From: Nitrincola sp.
Lineage (GTDB): Bacteria > Pseudomonadota > Gammaproteobacteria > Pseudomonadales > Balneatricaceae
DNA: 34,146 bases
Direction of reading: 5' to 3'
NCBI GenBank assembly: GCA_007125745.1
Contig: SLCQ01000177.1
Coordinates: 1-34,146, forward strand
The position numbers were made by a program, and so were the translations under genes. The notes under the pieces were generated by a model. It saw nothing but the letters and a program-made list of their open reading frames with translations, searched no databases and was not told the origin of the DNA. Shown piece by piece: positions 12,763 through 22,862 of the stretch (the first letter of the stretch is position 1; every line of letters begins with the position of its first letter).

Positions 12763-14169
12763 TTACACTGAGTAGTAAAGATCAAACTCTACAGGGTGTG
12801 TAGTCATGTTTACGCGCTCAACTTCAGCACGTTTCAGACCAATGTACGCATCAAGCATATCCTTAGAGAACACACCACCACGGGTAAGGAACTCATGATC
12901 TGCTTCAAGCGCATCCAATGCTTCAGTCAAGCTCGACGCAACTGTTGGAATCGCAAGCGCTTCTTCCGCAGGAAGATCATAAAGATCCTTGTCTGCTGGA
13001 TCACCAGGATGAATCTTGTTCTGAATACCATCAATACCCGCCATCAACAATGCAGCGAAGCACAAGTATGGGTTCGCAGCTGGATCAGGGAAGCGAGCCT
13101 CAACACGACGAGCCTTAGGTGTAGTCGTGTAAGGGATACGCAAAGACGCTGAACGGTTACGCGCAGAGTAAGCCAACATAACAGGTGCTTCAAACCCAGG
13201 AACCAAACGCTTATAAGAGTTGGTTGAGGGGTTACACAGTGCATTCAGGGCTTTAGCGTGCTTGATGATACCGCCAATGTAGTAAAGTGCGTATTCACTC
13301 AAACCACCGTATCCGTCACCTGCAAAGATGTTTTTGCCATCTTTAGACATAGACAAGTGAACATGCATACCTGAACCGTTATCACCTACAAGTGGCTTAG
13401 GCATAAAGGTCGCTGTTTTACCATAGGCATGAGCAACGTTATGCACACAGTACTTCAGAATTTGTACTTCATCTGCTTTTTTGACCAACGTGTTACCGGC
13501 TACACCGATTTCACACTGTCCAGCGGTTGCCACCTCATGGTGATGTACTTCGATTTTAAGCCCCATGGCTTCCATCGCATCACACATAGCACCACGAAGA
13601 TCATGTAGAGAGTCGATTGGCGGTACGGGGAAGTAACCACCTTTCACACGTGGACGGTGACCGGTATTGCCACCTTCAATTTTGTGGCTAGACGCCCAAG
13701 ATGCTTCTTCAGATGCAATAGTATAGCCACATCCGCCGATATCAGCATGCCAAGTCACTTCATCAAATACAAAAAATTCAGGCTCTGGACCTAACATCGC
13801 AGAATCTGCAATACCCGTTGAAGCTAGGTATTGTTCTGCACGCAATGCAACTGAACGGGGATCACGATCGTAACCTTGGCCAGTTGCCGGCTCCACAATA
13901 TTACAACGAACAATGACAGTGGATGATTCAGAGAAAGGGTCCATAACAGATGCAGAGTCATCTGGCATCAGGATCATGTCAGATTCATTGATACCCTTCC
14001 AGCCTGCAATAGACGAGCCATCAAACATCTTACCTTCTTCAAAGAAAGAGTCACCCATGTCCGATACTGGAATCGTAACGTGTTGCTCTTTACCTTTAGA
14101 ATCCGTAAAACGAAGATCTACCCATTTGGCGTTATTTTCTTTGATCAGATTCAGAGTATGCTCTGACAT
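12763..14169 (-). CDS. glnA: Glutamine synthetase type I
   Basis: [27 protein letters not shown]-like ([12 protein letters not shown]), adenylylation-type motif DLYDLPAEE, 468 aa. Confidence 0.98.
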   Translation of the reverse strand: MSEHTLNLIKENNAKWVDLRFTDSKGKEQHVTIPVSDMGDSFFEEGKMFDGSSIAGWKGINESDMILMPDDSASVMDPFSESSTVIVRCNIVEPATGQGYDRDPRSVALRAEQYLASTGIADSAMLGPEPEFFVFDEVTWHADIGGCGYTIASEEASWASSHKIEGGNTGHRPRVKGGYFPVPPIDSLHDLRGAMCDAMEAMGLKIEVHHHEVATAGQCEIGVAGNTLVKKADEVQILKYCVHNVAHAYGKTATFMPKPLVGDNGSGMHVHLSMSKDGKNIFAGDGYGGLSEYALYYIGGIIKHAKALNALCNPSTNSYKRLVPGFEAPVMLAYSARNRSASLRIPYTTTPKARRVEARFPDPAANPYLCFAALLMAGIDGIQNKIHPGDPADKDLYDLPAEEALAIPTVASSLTEALDALEADHEFLTRGGVFSKDMLDAYIGLKRAEVERVNMTTHPVEFDLYYSV

Positions 14170-14258
14170 AGGACGCTCCTATTAATGTTCAAAATTAAGT
14201 TGCTCTAAGCCGGATCTGCCGGAATGCAAACCGACACGACTGCTTGTGATTATACAAA

Positions 14259-14273
14259 GCAATACCCGTGCCA
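14259..14273 (-). promoter_or_regulatory. Sigma-54 promoter of glnA
   Basis: Minus strand TGGCAC-GGGTA-TTGC, exact -24/-12 consensus, upstream of glnA. Confidence 0.92.
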
Positions 14274-14286
14274 GAGTTATAAAGCC

Positions 14287-14301
14287 GCACTATTTCAGTG
14301 A
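14287..14301. promoter_or_regulatory. NtrC-type site upstream of glnA (proximal)
   Basis: GCAC-TATTTCA-GTGA, 7/8 of GCAC-N7-GTGC. Confidence 0.55.
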
Positions 14302-14338
14302 GCTTGGCCAAATCACGCGCCACAAACACCGCATCAAC

Positions 14339-14353
14339 GCCCCATTATAGTGC
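14339..14353. promoter_or_regulatory. NtrC-type site upstream of glnA (distal), overlapping TATAAT on minus strand
   Basis: GCCC-CATTATA-GTGC, 7/8 match; shares 15-bp string CCATTATAGTGCATA with the ntrB site at 12642. Confidence 0.7.
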
Positions 14354-14525
14354 ATAGTATATATTTTTCGCCTCTTAATGAGGCATGCAGACCAAATATG
14401 AGCATTTCACCTCTAAAGTATGCCTGTAGAAGCTTTTAAGCAAGTTTTTCTGCGCTATAGCAGTGCAAACAACTGGGTGGGCAAATAATGAACAAACTTT
14501 CGTCGATTGTTGCGTCCGAGTCACG

Positions 14526-14531
14526 TATAAT
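14526..14531 (+). promoter_or_regulatory. Putative sigma-70 -10 element for typA
   Basis: TATAAT 34 bp upstream of the GTG start at 14565; -35 poorly defined. Confidence 0.45.
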
Positions 14532-14564
14532 GCGCGACTTTACAAAGAAACTTGGAACACTCTT

Positions 14565-16373
14565 GTGATCGAAAACCTCCGAAATATCGCCATTATTGCA
14601 CACGTTGACCATGGTAAAACCACCTTGGTTGATAAACTTCTTCAACAGTCTGGCACGTTAACGCGTCGTGATGAGAGCGCTGAGCGCATCATGGACTCTA
14701 ACGACCAAGAACGTGAACGCGGCATCACCATTTTAGCGAAAAACACGGCTATTAAATGGAATGACTACCGCATTAACATTGTTGACACTCCTGGACACGC
14801 TGACTTTGGTGGAGAAGTAGAACGTGTTCTCTCCATGGTTGATTCTGTACTACTGCTAGTCGATGCCGTTGATGGGCCAATGCCGCAAACACGCTTCGTG
14901 ACGCAAAAAGCCTTTGCTCAAGGTCTGCACCCTATTGTGGTCATCAACAAGGTTGACCGCCCTGGTGCTCGCCCCGACTGGGTTATGGATCAAGTTTTTG
15001 ATCTATTTGACAACCTTGGCGCCACAGACGAACAGCTGGACTTCCCTGTTGTATATGCCTCAGCACTGAATGGTATTGCAGGTATGGATTATGAAGAGAT
15101 GGCCGATGATATGACGCCACTTTTCGAAGCTATTGTAAAACATGTTCACCCCCCCAGAGTTGATCCTGACGGCCCGCTACAGATGCAAATATCAGCATTA
15201 GACTATAACAGCTACGTTGGTGTTATTGGGGTTGGACGTATCAGTCGTGGCCGCTTAAAAACAAACACGGCTGTAAAAGTGATTGATAGTCACGCTGGAC
15301 TGCGTTCTGGTCGAGTATTGCAAATTATGGGATACCACGGATTAGAGCGCGTTGAAGTCAACGAAGCTGAAGCGGGTGACATTGTCTGTGTCACAGGCCT
15401 TGACCAGCTGAATATCTCTGACACTTTATGCGATCCGAATTGCGTTGAAGCACTGCCAGCCCTATCAGTCGATGAGCCGACTGTTTCGATGACTTTCCAG
15501 GTCAACGACTCTCCTTTCGCAGGCCAAGACGGTAAATTTGTCACCAGCCGTAACATTAAAGAGCGCCTAGAGCGCGAGCTGATTCATAATGTTGCATTAC
15601 GAGTAGAGCCCGGTGACACGCCTGAAAAATTTAAAGTGTCCGGCCGTGGCGAGCTTCATCTTTCAGTATTAATTGAATCAATGCGTCGTGAAGGGTTTGA
15701 ACTGGGTGTATCAAGACCAGAAGTTATCCAGAAAGAGATCGACGGTGAAATTCGTGAACCTTATGAGCTTGTGATGCTGGATGTTGAAGAGCAACACCAA
15801 GGTTCGGTGATCGAAGAACTGGGACGTCGTAAAGGCGATATGACCAATATGGAAGTGGATGGAAAAGGTCGAGTACGTGTCACCTTTATGATCCCTTCGC
15901 GTGGTCTGATCGGCTTCCGTAGCCAGTTTATGACACTGACCTCGGGAACTGGCATCATGACATCGGTATTCGACCACTATGGTCGCGTTAAAGATGGCGA
16001 CATGGGTGAGCGTAATAACGGTGTACTCGTTTCTATGGTCAACGGTAAAGTGCTGGCCTTTGCTCTGTTTAACCTGCAAGAGCGTGGACGCCTGTTTATT
16101 CCACCCAATATCGATGTTTATGAAGGCATGGTCATTGGTATCCACAGCCGTTCTAATGATCTGGTTGTTAACCCTACTAAAGGTAAACAATTGACCAACG
16201 TCCGTGCTTCAGGAACCGATGAGAATATTGTATTAACACCTCCTATCAAATTCTCGCTTGAGCAAGCACTTGACTTCATTGAAGATGATGAACTGGTTGA
16301 GGTAACTCCTAACCACATCCGTATCCGTAAGAAGTTGCTGAAAGAGAACGAGCGTAAACGTAGCAAGAAGTAA
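14565..16373 (+). CDS. typA: Translational GTPase TypA/BipA
   Basis: GTG start giving (M)[32 protein letters not shown] track start 14463 is an over-extension. Confidence 0.97.
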   Translation: MIENLRNIAIIAHVDHGKTTLVDKLLQQSGTLTRRDESAERIMDSNDQERERGITILAKNTAIKWNDYRINIVDTPGHADFGGEVERVLSMVDSVLLLVDAVDGPMPQTRFVTQKAFAQGLHPIVVINKVDRPGARPDWVMDQVFDLFDNLGATDEQLDFPVVYASALNGIAGMDYEEMADDMTPLFEAIVKHVHPPRVDPDGPLQMQISALDYNSYVGVIGVGRISRGRLKTNTAVKVIDSHAGLRSGRVLQIMGYHGLERVEVNEAEAGDIVCVTGLDQLNISDTLCDPNCVEALPALSVDEPTVSMTFQVNDSPFAGQDGKFVTSRNIKERLERELIHNVALRVEPGDTPEKFKVSGRGELHLSVLIESMRREGFELGVSRPEVIQKEIDGEIREPYELVMLDVEEQHQGSVIEELGRRKGDMTNMEVDGKGRVRVTFMIPSRGLIGFRSQFMTLTSGTGIMTSVFDHYGRVKDGDMGERNNGVLVSMVNGKVLAFALFNLQERGRLFIPPNIDVYEGMVIGIHSRSNDLVVNPTKGKQLTNVRASGTDENIVLTPPIKFSLEQALDFIEDDELVEVTPNHIRIRKKLLKENERKRSKK

Positions 16374-16390
16374 GCTATAGTTACGCTGAG

Positions 16391-16417
16391 AAAGGCAACC
16401 TTTGGTTGCCTTTTTTT
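16391..16417 (+). terminator. Intrinsic terminator after typA
   Basis: AAAGGCAACC TTT GGTTGCC TTTTTTT. Confidence 0.92.
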
Positions 16418-16454
16418 GTATCATACGACAGTGATGAATAAATTGGAGCCCAAT

Positions 16455-17405
16455 ATGCGCACCCTCTATCCTGAAATTACCCCCTATGCCGAGCATTGGT
16501 TTGAAGTAGATGCGACACATCGTCTATACGTTGAAGAAAGTGGCAACCCTGCTGGCATTCCAGTGATCTTTATTCACGGCGGTCCAGGTGGTGCAACCGC
16601 TCCTTCACATCGCTGTTTTTTCAACCCCGATCTCTATCGTATTGTGTTATTTGATCAGCGTGGTTGTGGGCGTTCTACACCTCACGCTTCACTGGACAAC
16701 AACACCACGCAACACCTGATCGAAGACATGGAAACAATACGCCAACAACTGCAGATCGACAAATGGATGCTGTTCGGTGGTTCCTGGGGGTCTACACTGG
16801 CACTTGCCTATGCAGAAACACACCCCGATCGAGTCTTAAGCATGATATTACGGGGCATCTTTCTGTGTCGTAAAGAAGATATAGACTGGTTTTATCAGCA
16901 TGGCGCCAGCGCGATTTTTCCAGACTACTGGCAAGATTATTTACAACCTATACCGGCTGATGAGCGACGTGATTTATTATCTGCTTATTACCAACGCTTA
17001 ACCTCAGATAATGAAATTGCTCGCATGGCCGCCGCAAAGGCTTGGTCTGTCTGGGAAGGACGTTGCTCAACACTTAAACCTAATGCTGACATCACCCAGC
17101 ATTTTGGTGAACCTCATGTTGCGCTTGCGATGGCTCGTATTGAAGCTCACTACTTCTATCATGGTTGCTTTATGAGAGAAAATCAGCTGATTGAAGAAGC
17201 GGCTTGCCTGAAAGATATCCCCATCACCTTGGTGCATGGTCGGTACGATATCGTCTGCCCTATCAAACAGGCTTTCGATCTACATAAAGCCATTCCTCAT
17301 GCGGAGTTCAACATTATACGTGATGCTGGACACTCTGCTTTTGAACCCGGAATCACAGACAACCTTCTGAGGGCGACTGACCACTTCGCCAGAAGGCACG
17401 CCTAA
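16455..17405 (+). CDS. pip: Proline iminopeptidase (alpha/beta hydrolase)
   Basis: MRTLYPEITPYAEHW, HGGPGGA, FGGSWGSTLALAYAE nucleophile elbow; ATG 16455 has GGAG SD; ORF track start lies in the terminator. Confidence 0.93.
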   Translation: MRTLYPEITPYAEHWFEVDATHRLYVEESGNPAGIPVIFIHGGPGGATAPSHRCFFNPDLYRIVLFDQRGCGRSTPHASLDNNTTQHLIEDMETIRQQLQIDKWMLFGGSWGSTLALAYAETHPDRVLSMILRGIFLCRKEDIDWFYQHGASAIFPDYWQDYLQPIPADERRDLLSAYYQRLTSDNEIARMAAAKAWSVWEGRCSTLKPNADITQHFGEPHVALAMARIEAHYFYHGCFMRENQLIEEAACLKDIPITLVHGRYDIVCPIKQAFDLHKAIPHAEFNIIRDAGHSAFEPGITDNLLRATDHFARRHA

Positions 17406-17408
17406 ACT

Positions 17409-17846
17409 ATGAAAGGACTGATTCAGCGCGTCAAATACGCATCTGTCGAGGTTAATAATGAATGCATAGGCTCGATAGGGCCCGGCATTCTTTTGTTACT
17501 GGGAGTTGAGCGGCAGGATACAGAAGCCAATGCTGACAAACTACTGCACAAAGTGCTCAACTATCGAATTTTTTCCGATAGTGAAGGAAAAATGAATCAA
17601 AGCCTGCTTCAGCAACACAAGGATTTACTCATCGTGTCGCAATTTACCTTGGTGGCGGATACCCAGAAGGGGTTACGCCCTGGTTTTTCACAAGGTGCGA
17701 CTCCTGAGCAGGGAGAGCGTTTATATGATTACTTTGTTGACCAGTCTAAACAATCCCCCATTCGGGTGGCCTGTGGACGCTTTGGCGCCGATATGCAGGT
17801 CAAACTCTGTAACGATGGCCCTGTTACTTTTTTACTGGAATTTTAG
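17409..17846 (+). CDS. dtd: D-aminoacyl-tRNA deacylase
   Basis: [44 protein letters not shown]. Confidence 0.96.
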   Translation: MKGLIQRVKYASVEVNNECIGSIGPGILLLLGVERQDTEANADKLLHKVLNYRIFSDSEGKMNQSLLQQHKDLLIVSQFTLVADTQKGLRPGFSQGATPEQGERLYDYFVDQSKQSPIRVACGRFGADMQVKLCNDGPVTFLLEF

Positions 17847-17945
17847 ATAAAAGCGGTAGAATCACCTGACTATCAAGCCACTTTCATGTAACATCCCCAA
17901 GCTTTCATACTCCTTTAGTCTAAAATCAATAATGGATATCTAACC

Positions 17946-19379
17946 ATGAGTTCAACCAAAATTTGGACCCATAAAGGCACCTTTTTACTTGCGGCAGTCG
18001 GGTCTGCCGTAGGCTTAGGTAACCTATGGCGCTTTCCCTATCTAACCGGCGAAAACGGTGGTGGAGCATTTATTCTTGTGTATGCCCTAACCATCGCCAT
18101 TGTCGGGATACCCATTCTTATCGCTGAAACCTTACTCGGTCGTTCAAGTCGTAAAAGCCCGATTATGGGTATGCAGTATCTCACTAAATCACATAATACG
18201 AGTCGTCAATGGCAGGCGATTGGATGGATGGGTGCCTTAGCCGCGTTCATTATACTAAGTTTTTACTCAGTTATTGCTGGCTGGGCCATCCACTATACTG
18301 GCCTGATGTTTTCAGGCTCACTGGTGGGCGCTGATGCAGAGCAGATCGGAGACTCATTCGGCGCATTATTAGCATCACCTGGCCTGCTACTTACCTACCA
18401 CACACTGTTTATTTTAGTGTCCGGGCTTATCGTCGGCATGGGTATTCATAAAGGTATTGAAAACGGCCTGCGCTTTCTAATGCCTGCGCTGTTTTTTATT
18501 TTAATGATCGTGCTGGGCTATGGCGTTATCGCCGGTGACGTGGGCTCTGCTATAAGCTTTCTCTTCACCTTTAACCTTGCAGATTTAAGCCTTGAAGGCT
18601 GGCTTCAAGCCATGGGGCAGTCCTTCTTTACGCTAAGCCTTGGCATGGGCGCAATCATGGCCTATGGCGCATACATGTCCAGCGAAGCTTCTTTAACCCG
18701 GACCGCTGTCTCTATCGCTTTTGTGGATACGGCCATCGCTCTTTTAGCCGGCATCGCCATCTTCTCGCTCGTCTTTGGCAGTGGTTTAGAAGCAGGACAA
18801 GGGCCTGGCTTGATGTTCGTTACCTTACCTATCGCCTTTGCGGAGCTTCCAGCGGGTTGGTTAATCGGTGGCGTTTTCTTCGTTTTAGTGATCGGTGCCG
18901 CAGTCACATCATCTATTTCGTTGATTGAACCTGTCGCCGCCTATCTAGTAGAACGTTTTGGCTTGTCACGCCCCAAAGCTGTCGGATTAATGGTGACATT
19001 TTGCTGGTTGCTGGGCTTAATGACGGTATTTAGCTTTAACCTCTGGTCAGAAGGGACCCTCACACATAGATGGTTTAATCGCACACCTTTTGATGTATTA
19101 GAATTCATTACCAACATTCTGATGCCATTGGGCGGCCTGTTGATCGCTCTTTTTGCAGGATGGGCGTTGACTCGAGACGAAGTGCTTAAAGAGATGGCAA
19201 CAAACGATACATGGTTCCAAGTATGGCAGTTCCTTGTTCGTTTCGTCGCACCGACAGCGGTTGCGTTTGTGTTCTTACGAACCATTCCACAGATTGATGG
19301 CTACGTTATCCCGGCCGTTGGCTCGATTCTATTGATCGGAGCCTTCACGGCCGGTAGAACCTTTGTTAACCGATCTTAA
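17946..19379 (+). CDS. Sodium-dependent transporter, neurotransmitter:sodium symporter family
   Basis: WTHKGTFLLAAVGSAVGLGNLWRFPYLTGENGGGAFILVY signature; about 12 TM segments. Confidence 0.93.
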   Translation: MSSTKIWTHKGTFLLAAVGSAVGLGNLWRFPYLTGENGGGAFILVYALTIAIVGIPILIAETLLGRSSRKSPIMGMQYLTKSHNTSRQWQAIGWMGALAAFIILSFYSVIAGWAIHYTGLMFSGSLVGADAEQIGDSFGALLASPGLLLTYHTLFILVSGLIVGMGIHKGIENGLRFLMPALFFILMIVLGYGVIAGDVGSAISFLFTFNLADLSLEGWLQAMGQSFFTLSLGMGAIMAYGAYMSSEASLTRTAVSIAFVDTAIALLAGIAIFSLVFGSGLEAGQGPGLMFVTLPIAFAELPAGWLIGGVFFVLVIGAAVTSSISLIEPVAAYLVERFGLSRPKAVGLMVTFCWLLGLMTVFSFNLWSEGTLTHRWFNRTPFDVLEFITNILMPLGGLLIALFAGWALTRDEVLKEMATNDTWFQVWQFLVRFVAPTAVAFVFLRTIPQIDGYVIPAVGSILLIGAFTAGRTFVNRS

Positions 19380-20020
19380 TCAACATCTCTGTTGTCCGCC
19401 TGCCAGTGCAGGCGGGCAAAGAGTACAGAACCATAGAAAATTACCACATAGCCTAATAGCTCAAGTCCTTCTTGTACGGAGTTTTTCACCAAAGCCGGGG
19501 CTTGAACACCCGCACCACTGTCTAATATGGCACTCCACAATGAACCGGTTCCAAAAATACGACTAAAAAAGAGTACGATCGCCAGACCCGCCAAAATATA
19601 AGCAAAGGGGTAAGATCGAGTGGCATCAGCCATGGCTGGCACCACAGTTTTACGGAATATAGCGGCAAGCGTAAAGCTGACTAGGATCATCACTGTGACT
19701 GGATACTTCCAGAAGCCATGCTGTATATGATCGAACAAGTAATCAAGCTCCCTTAAGAACATACATGCCAACAATCCCGCTACTAAAAACAGGAAGCCGC
19801 GTTGATCATTGAGCTTAAACGCCATCACATACATCACGATTGTCGAACACAGAAGTATCAACTCTTGGCTGATTTCTGTCACGCCTGTTTCTGGCATACC
19901 GTGGCGAATCACCACGACATCCAAATAGACAGCCAGTGGTGCCCACAGCATGCCTAGTACCAGAAACAGATACAGCAGTGCCGCTTGCTTAATCCTCTTT
20001 AAATCATCTTGCCTTGCCAT
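19376..20020 (-). CDS. Multi-pass membrane protein of unknown function
   Basis: 214 aa with about 6 hydrophobic segments; 4-bp convergent overlap with the NSS transporter. Confidence 0.7.
   Translation of the reverse strand: MARQDDLKRIKQAALLYLFLVLGMLWAPLAVYLDVVVIRHGMPETGVTEISQELILLCSTIVMYVMAFKLNDQRGFLFLVAGLLACMFLRELDYLFDHIQHGFWKYPVTVMILVSFTLAAIFRKTVVPAMADATRSYPFAYILAGLAIVLFFSRIFGTGSLWSAILDSGAGVQAPALVKNSVQEGLELLGYVVIFYGSVLFARLHWQADNRDVD
19396..19415. repeat. GC-rich perfect inverted repeat in the 3' end of the membrane protein gene
   Basis: CCGCCTGC-CAGT-GCAGGCGG, extendable with wobble pairs; no U tract. Confidence 0.75.
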
Positions 20021-20123
20021 CTACACACTCTCATAGGGTTTTGTTCAAAACGCCTATTGTCATTGTATGACGCTGATTTGTCGAGGGAGCCAAGCATGAT
20101 CTCTTATAATGTCTAGTATTACC

Positions 20124-21101
20124 CTAGCCTTGACTTTGCGACAACTCAGCCAAGACGCGGCTTTCCTCTATAAGCCTGAACCAGGTGTCAGCAATTTGAT
20201 CATGCAATTGGCTGATATCTACCTGTATATCATCAATATATTGATGAAGTTTATCTGGCTCAGAGGCTAATAGTGATACATCGGCCTCTGTTAGATGCTG
20301 AATACAATGATCAGCCGCCGCTTGGGCTTTACTACCACCCGGTAAGGTATCTAGCTCTCGGCTGATGCGTGTAATACAGCAGGCAACCGCGCGCGGAAAC
20401 TGACGATCTTGTAATAAAAATCTAAGCACATCAGGTCCTCGAACACGTAAGCGAACATGTTGACGATACATCTGAAAACCGGTCAATGACTTCAGTACGC
20501 TAACCCACTGTAAGGTTTCGAAGGGGGTGAAGTCATCAGAGTTCCGAGGCAATAAATTAGCTGAGCGAACATCAATAATCCGCGTGGTCATATCGGCTCG
20601 TTCAATTTGGCGACCCAGCATGAGAAACGTACGGGTTTGGGTGTAACTGAGCGTACCCGCAATCATCCCATTAACCGCTTCACAGCTACGGATTACACGG
20701 TTTAAAAAGACATCCCGATTGCGAGAATTGATGCCGGATTCAGCTTGCTGTGACACAGCTAGATAAACCTGGTTGACCTCTTCCCAGATACGCTGAGGCA
20801 TAACATCTCGAGTCGTTCTTAGGTTTTCCCTTGCCGCGGCCAAGGATGAGATGATGGACCCTTGATAACGTCGATCACCGCAAAGAAAGTTAAGCACACT
20901 CACTTCATCACGTTGTTCATAATATTTATCGAACAACTCATCACTGCCCGAAATCGACACTAATGTAGACCAACCTAGGCGGGTAGCTTTTGGAAAATCG
21001 AGTAATAAGTGGCTATTGACACTAATCAGTCGAGCCGTATCTTCAGCACGCTCTAAATAGCGGGCTAACCAGTAAACACTTTCAGCAACTCTTGACAGCA
21101 T
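20124..21101 (-). CDS. Alpha-E domain protein (DUF403)
   Basis: MLSRVAESVYWLARYLERAEDTARLI N-terminus; FLLQDRQFPRAV; 4 nt after the ATP-grasp gene. Confidence 0.92.
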   Translation of the reverse strand: MLSRVAESVYWLARYLERAEDTARLISVNSHLLLDFPKATRLGWSTLVSISGSDELFDKYYEQRDEVSVLNFLCGDRRYQGSIISSLAAARENLRTTRDVMPQRIWEEVNQVYLAVSQQAESGINSRNRDVFLNRVIRSCEAVNGMIAGTLSYTQTRTFLMLGRQIERADMTTRIIDVRSANLLPRNSDDFTPFETLQWVSVLKSLTGFQMYRQHVRLRVRGPDVLRFLLQDRQFPRAVACCITRISRELDTLPGGSKAQAAADHCIQHLTEADVSLLASEPDKLHQYIDDIQVDISQLHDQIADTWFRLIEESRVLAELSQSQG

Positions 21102-21104
21102 TGT

Positions 21105-22562
21105 TTAACCCTCATTCACATCGACAATCCAGGTGTCTTTACTGCCACCACCCTGGGAAGAATTGACAACTAACGAACCTTTTGTCATCGCAACACGTGT
21201 TAACCCACCCGTTGTCACATAGGTATCATGGCCACTGGATAAAATAAACGGACGCAGGTCAACATGCCTGGGTTCCATCGCATGACCACACAAGGTGGGC
21301 GCTGTTGACAGGTTTAAAGTGGGTTGCGCCATATAATTTCTAGGATTGTTTCGGATCAACTCGGCAAACGCTTTACGCTCCCGTTTAGTAGAATGCGGCC
21401 CAATCAACATGCCATACCCACCCGACTCATTGGCAGGCTTCACCACCAAGGACTCCAAGTTAGCCAGTACATATTCCTTATCTTCATCAAACATACACAG
21501 GTAACTGGGCACATTGGGAATTAAGGGTTCTTGGTCCAAATAGTAACGAATAATTTTAGGTACAAAAGCGTAGACCACCTTATCATCTGCAACGCCCGCA
21601 CCAGGAGCATTAGCCAGAGCCACCTTACCTGCTCTCCAAGACCGCATTAACCCTGGAACACCTAACATCGAGTCTGGATTAAATGCTTCTGGATCAAGAA
21701 ACATATCATCAATGCGTCGGTAGATAACATCCACGCGCTGAAGGCCATCTACGGTTTTCATATACACGCAGTCATCATCACCGACAATTAAGTCCGTGCC
21801 CTCAACAAGCTCAACACCCATTTGCTGAGCCAAATAAGAGTGCTCGTAATAAGCTGAGTTGTAGATACCCGGCGTAAGCACCACAATTTGCGGTTCATCA
21901 CCGGGACGTGGTGACATACTGGCCAGCATATCGAAAAGTTGATCGGTATAGTCATCGACTGGTTGAATTTGCCCAGTCGCAAACATATCGGGAAGTACAC
22001 GCTTGGTTACGTTACGATTTTCCAGCATGTAGGATACACCCGAAGGTACTCTAAGATTGTCTTCCAGAACATAGAGGGTTCCATCACTATCTCTGACAAG
22101 ATCGGAGCCGCAAATGTGAGCCCAGATGCGATGCGGCGGCGTTATACCGACACACTGTGGTCGAAAATTAACCGACTGAGCTAAGACTTCTGCCGGAAAA
22201 ACACCATCTTTGATGATACGTTGATCATGATATAAGTCATCGATAAACATATTCAGTGCTTGGACCCGCTGACGCAGTCCAGCCGCTGTTCTTTCCCATT
22301 CCGGGCGCGGAATAATTCTTGGTACCGGATCAAATGGCCATGCCCGGTCAATCATATTACCTTCCGAATAGACCGTAAATGTAATACCCATTGTTTGTAT
22401 CGCAACGTCAACTGCATGCTTATGCTCGATCAGTTCCGAAGCTTCTAAATCTTGGAAATAATCACATAGCATTTGTGCTTCTGGGCGAGGGGTTCCAGGT
22501 GATGCAATCAGCTCGTCATAAAATCCCTTGCACGCATAGTCTTGCCAATTTACTTTTATCAT
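21105..22562 (-). CDS. Circularly permuted ATP-grasp protein (DUF404/DUF407 type)
   Basis: DNLRVPSGVSYMLENR, LGVPGLMRSWRAGKVALANAPGAGVADDK, LVVKPANESGGYGMLIG, EPRHVDLRPF, NSSQGGGSKDTW. Confidence 0.93.
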   Translation of the reverse strand: MIKVNWQDYACKGFYDELIASPGTPRPEAQMLCDYFQDLEASELIEHKHAVDVAIQTMGITFTVYSEGNMIDRAWPFDPVPRIIPRPEWERTAAGLRQRVQALNMFIDDLYHDQRIIKDGVFPAEVLAQSVNFRPQCVGITPPHRIWAHICGSDLVRDSDGTLYVLEDNLRVPSGVSYMLENRNVTKRVLPDMFATGQIQPVDDYTDQLFDMLASMSPRPGDEPQIVVLTPGIYNSAYYEHSYLAQQMGVELVEGTDLIVGDDDCVYMKTVDGLQRVDVIYRRIDDMFLDPEAFNPDSMLGVPGLMRSWRAGKVALANAPGAGVADDKVVYAFVPKIIRYYLDQEPLIPNVPSYLCMFDEDKEYVLANLESLVVKPANESGGYGMLIGPHSTKRERKAFAELIRNNPRNYMAQPTLNLSTAPTLCGHAMEPRHVDLRPFILSSGHDTYVTTGGLTRVAMTKGSLVVNSSQGGGSKDTWIVDVNEG

Positions 22563-22605
22563 AGCGTGTATCCATCATTATCATCATTACGATAGTATTT
22601 TTACT

Positions 22606-22620
22606 GCAAATGCTATACCA
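22606..22620 (-). promoter_or_regulatory. Candidate sigma-54 promoter for ATP-grasp/alpha-E genes
   Basis: Minus strand TGGTAT-AGCAT-TTGC; GG-N10-GC spacing kept, -24 box deviates (TGGTAT vs TGGCAC). Confidence 0.55.
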
Positions 22621-22684
22621 AAACTCACGACCTTGATCAGACAGGAAATTGCGTTCAATAAATACGCACCCTTAAAGCACACGC

Positions 22685-22699
22685 GCACCAACCTTGTGC
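22685..22699. promoter_or_regulatory. Candidate NtrC-type site in the divergent amidoligase intergenic region
   Basis: GCACCAACCTTGTGC, perfect GCAC-N7-GTGC. Confidence 0.6.
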
Positions 22700-22706
22700 A
22701 AAAACC

Positions 22707-22721
22707 GCTTTAATATTGTGC
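22707..22721. promoter_or_regulatory. Weaker candidate NtrC-type site
   Basis: GCTT-TAATATT-GTGC, 6/8 of the motif, 22 bp centre-to-centre from the stronger site. Confidence 0.35.
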
Positions 22722-22805
22722 GTGAACCCGTCACTTAATTTACTTTAGTTTGCTTCTATAAAGCCTTCAAATAGGATGATGAAGACTTTTATAGGTTTAT
22801 TTAAT

Positions 22806-22862
22806 AACAAGTGGCATATCTGTTGCTGATGAACCATCATAGGTAATTATTAGCCACTTGTT
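22806..22862. repeat. 10-bp perfect inverted repeat (37-nt spacer) upstream of the DUF2126 gene
   Basis: AACAAGTGGC (22806-22815) and GCCACTTGTT (22853-22862); left arm overlaps the -24 box of the sigma-54 candidate. Confidence 0.85.
22812..22826 (+). promoter_or_regulatory. Sigma-54 promoter for the DUF2126/ATP-grasp/transglutaminase operon
   Basis: TGGCAT-ATCTG-TTGC, GG-N10-GC; predicted start near 22838, about 42 nt upstream of ATG 22880. Confidence 0.72.

Noticed and set aside
14463-14564. N-terminal extension of the TypA ORF to 14463
   Set aside because: The extension contains the likely promoter TATAAT; the conserved TypA start matches GTG at 14565
15711-16190. 159-aa antisense ORF inside typA
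   Set aside because: Fully contained opposite a strongly conserved gene; the translation has no recognisable domain
16416-16454. N-terminal extension of Pip to 16416
   Set aside because: It starts in the typA terminator; ATG 16455 has an SD and the family-typical MRTLYPEI start
22666-22680. Additional NtrC site GCACCCTTAAAGCAC
   Set aside because: It is GCAC-N7-GCAC, a direct rather than inverted arrangement, so not a proper palindrome
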